Positions 57,901 through 64,000 of a stretch of DNA of 64,000 nucleotides are shown piece after piece; positions within the stretch are counted from its first letter, which is position 1; each line of letters begins with the position of its first letter. The translations under genes were made by a program, and so were the position numbers. Source of the DNA: Juglans regia (Eukaryota; Streptophyta; Magnoliopsida; Fagales; Juglandaceae); NCBI RefSeq assembly GCF_001411555.2, contig NC_049909.1, positions 4,777,036 to 4,841,035 of the forward strand, written 5' to 3'. The notes beneath the pieces were generated by a model, which was not told the DNA's origin, searched no databases, and saw only the letters and a list, made by a program, of their open reading frames with translations.

Positions 57901-58449
57901 CGAGAGAGGAGATTTCTTCCTCGTTAATTTTTACCTTATTGTCTATATTTGACTCACCTTATATATATATTGTAATGTATTATCTAGGTTAGATTCCCAA
58001 TTTAATATATGGCCAGTTTTATGGTAGCCAGGCTATGAGTTCTACTTTTTTGCGATTCTATTACCAAGTTTGGATAAATCGCTTTCACGTATTGATCTTA
58101 AATATTTGAGAAGATTACAAATGATAAGAAAATAATGTATTGAACAAAACACGGGATCAATCATATCGCCCCTACCAATTCATGCTATCCAAGCATTTGA
58201 GGATGCGGTGTACTCATTTGTCATGTGTGTGTGTGTGTATCTATATATATAGATATAGATTTGTTAAATGAAATGACTTTTATGTTTACTACATGAAGAA
58301 AAATAATTATTTGTGATGAGTTATAATTTGCGATGAAAATGACTATTTACAATGAGAATGGAGGTGAAAGATACAAATTGCAACTTTGCAAGGTATTGGT
58401 TAAGATAGTTTGTGATGCTGCAAATTAAGTTTACCTTTATAGAGTTTTA
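57901..58449. other. Spacer with TG microsatellite and CACTA-like arm
   Basis: No gene. A (TG)n run is near 58223-58239. At about 58288-58360 a single arm resembling the CACTA-like MITE of NAC intron 2 is present (ATTATTTGTGATGAG, ATTTACAATGAGAATGG). Confidence 0.45.
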
Positions 58450-58643
58450 GACCCCGTTTGGATTTATAGTTGATCTCAACTCATTTCATATCATCTAATC
58501 ATTACAATTTTCACAAATTCTCATATAAAATACAATAAACAATTCAACTTTTTCAAATCTCAAAACAATAATAATATTAAAAAGATAATATTCTAATAAT
58601 ATTTTATTTAACTTTCATATCAACTAATTATCCAAATCACACT
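58450..58643. mobile_element. Tourist-like MITE (copy 2)
   Basis: 194 bp, flanked by TTA (58447-58449, 58644-58646). The left end is GACCCCGTTTGGATTTATAG; the right end reverse-complemented is AGTGTGATTTGGATAATTAG. The interior shares CTCAACTCATTTCAT and AATAATATTTTATTTAAC with the other copies. It is nearly the same size as copy 1 (192 bp) and lies 190 bp downstream of the Ca2+-ATPase stop codon. Confidence 0.7.
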
Positions 58644-58831
58644 TTAGTAGGCCTGCCAATAGATATAGAAATTCTTGAATCCAAGAGTAGTTAAGACTAT
58701 CTAATTCTTCGTTACGTACAATAGTACAACTACTTGATTGCACTAATTAAACAGATTATATTTGTTGAGAAACGAAGTTTAATATCATACGGGTACAATC
58801 ACTAAGAGTCAAGCCGAACTGGATTTCATCA

Positions 58832-61800
58832 TCAATCCTTGATTGAAACCGGAATGAACTTGACAAGCCAACCTATTGGCCATGACAAAGCTGCAAGTCC
58901 AATGCAAGCACCCCATTGCCCCCAGTCCAATCTCTGAGTGTTGGCAAACCTTTTCAGGGACTCCACCATAATCACTTGAATAACTATGGTAATTCCAATT
59001 ATTGCTAAAAACATCTTGTTGGTTAGTAAACCCGTGAATATATTCTTCTTCTCCAGTTTCCTTGCATTAAATTCGTTGAAGACTTGGAAGAGGACAAAAG
59101 AATTGAAAATGAGGGTGCTATTTACCTTCTTGTCTACACCAAAGATGGATACTCCTTTGAAATGTAAAACCAGTACAATGGTAACTTGATACAGAGCTTG
59201 GGCGATGAGATTCCTCCACATGATTATGGTTATAAGTGGCTCAGATCGACCAACCGGTGGCTTTTTCATGAGATCATTAGTGGGTTTTTCAGTGGCCAAA
59301 GCCAAAGCTCCCAAGGTGTCCATTATCAGGTTCACCCACAGTAGCTGCACTGCAGTAAGTGGAACCTTACCGGAAGCAATGGCCGCAACAAGGTTGATAA
59401 TAAGGGCAGCAGTATTTACTGTCAGTTGAAACTGAATGAATTTTTGAATATTGCTGTATACACATCTTCCCCACCTCAAAGCTGTCTCTACAGAGGTAAA
59501 ATTATCGTCTAGAATTACTATATCCGAGCTTTCTTTTGCCACTTCAGTTCCTTGGATTCCCATGGAGAGCCCAATATCAGCTTCCTTTAGAGCAGGCGCA
59601 TCGTTAGTTCCATCGCCTGTGACTGCAACTACATGGCCTTTCTGCTTCAAGCACTGTACCATCAGAAGCTTGTCAAAGGGGGTTGACCTGGCCATTACAA
59701 GGATTTTATTGATCTTTTCCATTCTCTCTTCAGGTGAGTAATGTCTGAAGTGCACCCCTTCTACTACAGATTCATGGTCCAGATTCTCATCAACATTAAG
59801 AATCCCGCATTCAATAGCTATAGCCCTTGCTGTGTGCACATTGTCACCGGTGATCATTTTGATGTTAACACCAGCGGCTCTGCAAGATTCTACTGCTGTT
59901 TTGACTTCCAGCCGACATGGGTCTTTCAAGCCAACTAACCCTAGAAAGGTGAGTCCATTTTCTTCAAGCTTCTCAAGAATCTGTCCATCTTCTTCTGCCA
60001 TTTCTTTGTGGGCAAAGGCAATGCATCGGAGGCTTTTTGCTGCCATGTTCTTAATAATAGTCCCCAGCTGTAGTCTTTCTTCCTCGCCAATGGTTTTCCG
60101 CATCCCAGCTCTATCGTAATAAGTTGAACAAGAGGCTAGTATCATCTCAGCAGCTCCCTTCCAGTGGGTATGAATAGTCTTCTCACCGTTCTCCTTCACC
60201 AAAACTCCGCTTTTCTTTTTCAGTGAATTGAAGGCCTCTACATGGATTGTCTCATAATTTTGCTTAACTTCTTCGATATCCATTGCCAAACTAAACACAG
60301 CCCAAGAAAGTATTGCTTTTTCGGTTGGGCTACCCGAAATCTCTGGAATTGATGCAGAATGTGGTTTATAAATCATACCACCCGTGTTCAAACCAACCGC
60401 TTGATGCAAGAACTTGAGAACATTGTTTGCCATATCAAAAGAAGTATAATCCCTGAGTGCTTCCTTTCCAAGCCAAAATTCTGTGACTTCCATTTCGTTT
60501 AATGTAAGTGTTCCTGTTTTGTCTGTGCAGATGGTTGTGGCTGAGCCCATTGTCTCACAAGCAGATAGTTTTCGGACCAGGGCATGATCAGCCATCATCC
60601 GCTTCATAGAATAAGCCAGAGTTAGAGTAAGAGCCAAAGGCAAGCCTTCAGGAATAGCCACAACGATAATAATCACAGCAGCAGCAATCATGCCCACCAC
60701 TGCATTCATAACGTCACCAAACATTGTCTTGGTGCCAATGAATTCCCTATTTCCCCCGTCATCTTTGGTATTTCCTGTGAAGTATCGAATCAGGAGAACT
60801 GCAAGAACAAGTGCAGCCACCACGAACCCAACATTCCCAATACATGAAGATAGCTTGCTGAGGCGTGCTTGCAATGGCGTCTCCTCTTTCAAGTCGCGGT
60901 TTGTCGAACTCATCATCCGACCCCATGCAGTGTTCATGCCAACAGAAGTGACAAGCATGAAACCGAAGCCATCCGTCACCTTTGCGCCCGATAGCATAAA
61001 GGGACTCCTTTCATATATCTCAATAAGGTCAATTTCTCCGGTCATGCTAGACTCATCCACCTCCAAGGAATGCCCTTCCAAGAACAACCCATCTGCGGGA
61101 ATCCGATCACCAATCTTCAAGTACACAATATCACCCACAACAACTTCAAAGATCGATATTGGCCGCCGCCTCCCATTTCTCACAACTTCCACTCTTATAT
61201 CACTACTCTTTTCAGAAAGCTTGTCGAATTGTCTTGATTGCCGAAAGTTGCTCACTGCTGACACAGAGACAACCATAATGACAGCAAGAATGATACTTCC
61301 GCCTTCGTACCACCCATCTCTCCAGCCATGTTGTTTGATCCCGAAAGTAAGAGATAGTACAGCACATACCATAAGTATAATAATAGTTGTATCTTTAAAA
61401 GCTGCTGACAAGAAACTAAGGAAGCCTTTTGCAGGTGGATTTCGGTATGTATTTTCACCAAAAACAATCTTTCGTTGGATAAGATCTGTTTCACCACCAT
61501 TAATACCATCTCTTACATCACTTCGAAGAATTGAAGCAATATCTTTAACCCCTCCAATCTGACTCAAAGACTCAAAGTTTTTGTCTCTTACCATGTCACT
61601 AAACATTTTTGGATCAACGTTAAAATATGAAGCCGGTTTTCCGCGCGAAGAATTCTCCTTAAGGCGGTGCACATCGATGGTAACGTAGGATAGGGTGCGC
61701 AAGAGAGGACCAGTCTTGTTAAGAATTTTCTTGGACAAAGAAGTAAGAACCCTGGTGAAGTATATGGCTGTGATAGCCAACCGCCACCTCCGTTTGTGCA

Positions 61801-61864
61801 TCTTAGAGATCACCGGCTGGTCTTCTTGAACACGGGTGGCTATTTGGTCAGTTGTTCGAACCAT
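58832..61864 (-). CDS. ACA12: P2B Ca2+-ATPase, autoinhibited, ACA12/13 type
   Basis: A single open frame of 1010 residues, complete with start (61864) and stop. It pumps Ca2+ out of the cytosol at the expense of ATP; ACA12/13-type members act at the plasma membrane. The N-terminus has a basic amphipathic stretch RRWRLAITAIYFTRVLTSL (25-43) fitting the calmodulin-binding autoinhibitory region. About ten membrane spans: two near 158-206, two near 341-410 with PEGLP (405-409), six after 810. Catalytic motifs: TGE (275-277), DKTGTLT with phosphorylated Asp448, KGA (569-571), TGDN (672-675), GDGTNDAP (750-757); Ca2+-site residues Asn845 and Asp849 in VNLIMDT. Lack of introns agrees with the ACA12/13 branch, whereas other ACAs have introns. 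Odd: TGES reads TGEI (Ile278). ACA12 versus ACA13 cannot be settled here. Confidence 0.95.
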   Translation of the reverse strand: MVRTTDQIATRVQEDQPVISKMHKRRWRLAITAIYFTRVLTSLSKKILNKTGPLLRTLSYVTIDVHRLKENSSRGKPASYFNVDPKMFSDMVRDKNFESLSQIGGVKDIASILRSDVRDGINGGETDLIQRKIVFGENTYRNPPAKGFLSFLSAAFKDTTIIILMVCAVLSLTFGIKQHGWRDGWYEGGSIILAVIMVVSVSAVSNFRQSRQFDKLSEKSSDIRVEVVRNGRRRPISIFEVVVGDIVYLKIGDRIPADGLFLEGHSLEVDESSMTGEIDLIEIYERSPFMLSGAKVTDGFGFMLVTSVGMNTAWGRMMSSTNRDLKEETPLQARLSKLSSCIGNVGFVVAALVLAVLLIRYFTGNTKDDGGNREFIGTKTMFGDVMNAVVGMIAAAVIIIVVAIPEGLPLALTLTLAYSMKRMMADHALVRKLSACETMGSATTICTDKTGTLTLNEMEVTEFWLGKEALRDYTSFDMANNVLKFLHQAVGLNTGGMIYKPHSASIPEISGSPTEKAILSWAVFSLAMDIEEVKQNYETIHVEAFNSLKKKSGVLVKENGEKTIHTHWKGAAEMILASCSTYYDRAGMRKTIGEEERLQLGTIIKNMAAKSLRCIAFAHKEMAEEDGQILEKLEENGLTFLGLVGLKDPCRLEVKTAVESCRAAGVNIKMITGDNVHTARAIAIECGILNVDENLDHESVVEGVHFRHYSPEERMEKINKILVMARSTPFDKLLMVQCLKQKGHVVAVTGDGTNDAPALKEADIGLSMGIQGTEVAKESSDIVILDDNFTSVETALRWGRCVYSNIQKFIQFQLTVNTAALIINLVAAIASGKVPLTAVQLLWVNLIMDTLGALALATEKPTNDLMKKPPVGRSEPLITIIMWRNLIAQALYQVTIVLVLHFKGVSIFGVDKKVNSTLIFNSFVLFQVFNEFNARKLEKKNIFTGLLTNKMFLAIIGITIVIQVIMVESLKRFANTQRLDWGQWGACIGLAALSWPIGWLVKFIPVSIKD

Positions 61865-62557
61865 CGTAGCAGACTTGAAAACGGAGAAAAATGTTTGTGA
61901 TAGTGTGAGAGAGTATAGCGTCTTAGGATACTTAGAAATTAGTAATTCAGAGTCATCCTAAAAGCTAGCAGAGATAATAAACTTATGGTCAGAAGTTTCC
62001 TCGTAGTTTCTCACTAGACTACTGCTTCTACTGAAGTCGTAATAGTGCTTGCCCATGACAGTTCTTTTGGGATATTGTAAAACTTAATTAGTTAATAGAG
62101 TATTAAAATAGAGATCTGTAGGTTCATTCTCGGTAATTGATGTAACATGCACGCACAGTTTTTGTCATAAACATAGCTAGACGTGATGATCATGCATGTG
62201 CTAGTTAATTCGTTCTGTTTCTGTGGATTCTATAAAAGCCAGCTTTCGAATAACTCTTTAAATTTTATGTACCCTTCGGCTGGTGGGACCTATCTTTGGA
62301 GTCTCTTTAAATTCTATCGGTTTAAATTCTTGGCCCAACAAACCTGAATTTCCAGGCCTTTTTCGTAGAACTTTCTCTTCTCCTCAAGTACCAGTACATG
62401 TCCCATACTTAGTGATAGTATTATTTACCTGATCTCATGTCAATTTTTTAAGAGGAAAACAAATAAAAATTAAGTATCTAACGGTTTTACAATATTTTTC
62501 ATAATTTACAAATGACTTTGTAGATAGATGGACATTCTTGAAGGGATAATTCAAAAT
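61865..62557. other. Upstream region of the Ca2+-ATPase gene
   Basis: 5' leader and promoter DNA are expected here on the minus strand. I see no convincing minus-strand TATA box. A TCTATAAAAGCC at about 62229-62240 faces the other way. Confidence 0.4.
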
Positions 62558-62746
62558 CTAAGTATTTTTAGTCCTCAAATATTGACGATTCTGAAATATA
62601 TTACCAAAAACAGATGTATTCCAAGATTTCAAGGCCAATATTAGTCTCTTGAGTCTAATAGAGAGACGAACTAAACCCCAACAAAAACAATCTGAACCCC
62701 ATGAAGCTTTTATACATGACTGGAAATTAGAGTGAAGTGTCAACAA
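62558..62746 (-). pseudogene. Possible LINE reverse transcriptase scrap
   Basis: The minus-strand frame has LKRLILALKSWNTSVFGNIF, which resembles the LKxLKxxLKxWNxxVFGxI segment preceding the RT domain in plant L1 elements. Short and isolated, so weak. Confidence 0.35.
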
Positions 62747-64000
62747 TCTCTTAAATTTGAAAGAAGAGAAAAAATATTACCATCTTTGGTTTTAGAAAGA
62801 TTTTCCAGTTCGAGAGGTGGATGATCAGAAAAAACTCTGTTTAGATGAGAAACTCTACTGTTAGACAGAGATAGCATGCACCAAATTAACTCTGGTGAAA
62901 TTGAAAAAAAAATATATATATCCTAAGTTGAAGATCCAACAGATCATATCAATTGTGGGTATAGTTCCTAATTGAATGGGGATGGTTGAAGAGATTGAAT
63001 CAATTTTCCAAATTCAATTAACAATGGCCGATTTTGGTCAATTAGTAATTTTCAAAACCAAGTGAATAACAACTCTTCTAAAATTCGAAGATGGAGGGTC
63101 GATGAATTTGGGTGCTCTAGTTTTTATCCGAACATTTCAAACGGAAGAGAAATAAATTTATAAATGAGTATTACTTGTGTGAGTTTCCAGGCAGAATTTT
63201 CAATAAATATTATGAGATTTATATTATATATGTACTAATGTCAAAAATCGCACAACAAGTCGAAATGGGAGAAGGAATCATTCTCAGCCTACTGAGGTAG
63301 TCCAAGACTAGATGAGGTGGTTTGAATCCCACGATGGTGGTCTGGAGTGGTGGTACGGTGCTCATACGTACATTTATAGTAGTGAATAAAAAATAAATAC
63401 AGGAAAAATAAATAGAGATGAAGACATACATATTTATGTGGTTCAGTGCAGGATCTATATCCCCGGGTCATTCGGAGAGAAAATCCACTTTAATACAAGT
63501 ATTTTACAATCTCTCGTGGTCTCTCATTTTTCTTTGTACAATTGTAGTCGGAGACCTCTTTTCTAGAGAAAATAATATCTTGGAGCTCTTGTTCTAAGGT
63601 TGAAGATGAGCTCTGTGCTCTCGTCCCCCTTGCTTAGCTACCTAAAAATCCCTTATATTCTGGCCCCGTCAATGGTAGTTGAGGAAGTCATCTTTATCCA
63701 ATTCCTCCTTTGCGTGTTTGACTTGCTTTCTCTCATTTCTCTTTTTTCTTTCTTTTTCCTCCCTCTCCTCTTCCCATTTGACATTTTCTTTTCCTTGTCC
63801 CCTCCTTATATCTTCCCACTTGCCTCCTGATATTGGCCCTTTGATGGGCTGGACTTGGTTTATCTAGGCCTACTATTTTTACCCCTTCAATTGCCTGCGA
63901 TTCTTAAGGTCGATTTGCTCAACAAGAAGTCCTTGAGAATCTCCAATTCAACAACGAAAGAGATCGTTTGTAGAAAAATATAGAAAAATAAATTCTAGGA
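62747..64000. other. Spacer, no gene seen
   Basis: A pyrimidine-rich stretch lies at about 63720-63800. The text at 63430-63600 (GTGGTTCAGTGCAGGATC, CCCCGGGTCATTCGG) looks like part of a dispersed repeat that I cannot name. Small frames here are not supported. Confidence 0.4.

Noticed and set aside
60690..61562. 290-codon open frame on the plus strand
   Set aside because: It lies antisense to the Ca2+-ATPase gene, which has all family motifs. The frame is a shadow caused by its codon use.
62229..62240. Plus-strand TATA box TCTATAAAAGCC
   Set aside because: No plus-strand gene follows it in the next 1.7 kb and it faces away from the Ca2+-ATPase start.

Overview
This window looks like nuclear DNA from a eudicot, probably a woody species. 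It has two real protein-coding genes in 64 kb, AT-rich spacers, and nested LTR retrotransposons of plant type. The repeated MITE with internal CTCATCTCAACTCATCTC motifs reminds me of Fagales genomes, but that is memory rather than evidence. There is nothing bacterial and no CRISPR array.

Genes. (1) A plus-strand NAC transcription factor of the NAC1 (ANAC021/022) type has three exons (19016-19184, 22202-22482, 23496-23960; 304 aa). Exon 3 carries a well-preserved miR164 target site. (2) A minus-strand, single-exon P2B Ca2+-ATPase of the ACA12/ACA13 type (58832-61864, 1010 aa) has an intact catalytic core but an unusual Ser-to-Ile change after the TGE of the actuator loop. The two genes show no operational link.

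Layout. 1-5264: a dead Tat/Athila-like gag split by the 3' part and LTR of another such element, then the end of a Ty3 LTR. 5270-13783: a minus-strand Ty3 element with both LTRs, PBS and PPT, whose gag-protease-RT is replaced by noncoding DNA. 13784-17350: the 3' part of a Copia element. 17351-24693: NAC gene and its spacers, with several MITEs. 24699-29562: a complete but dead Copia element with TATGT target duplications. 30540-32380: a 5'-truncated L1-type LINE with a 15-bp duplication. 32570-34140 and 34249-36977: two solo LTRs. 37005-46574: a plus-strand Ty3 element whose 5' LTR is split by another solo LTR (39159-41738) and whose 3' LTR is cut short. 46575-57292: remains of a minus-strand Ty3 element whose integrase has collapsed into in-frame 45-bp repeats and which is interrupted by two very long LTRs (4.69 and 4.45 kb). 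57293-57900: a LINE ORF1-like DUF4283 piece. 58450-58643: a MITE. 58832-61864: the Ca2+-ATPase. 61865-64000: spacer with a possible LINE scrap.

The region is best read as successive retrotransposon insertions, LTR-LTR recombination (solo LTRs) and recombination between elements (LTRs whose two flanks do not match). The most notable non-gene patterns are the in-frame integrase repeats, the gutted Ty3 element with long noncoding DNA, and a TGTAAGTA splice-donor-like word found on the minus strand of six LTRs from several families. I did not find a convincing new biological system.
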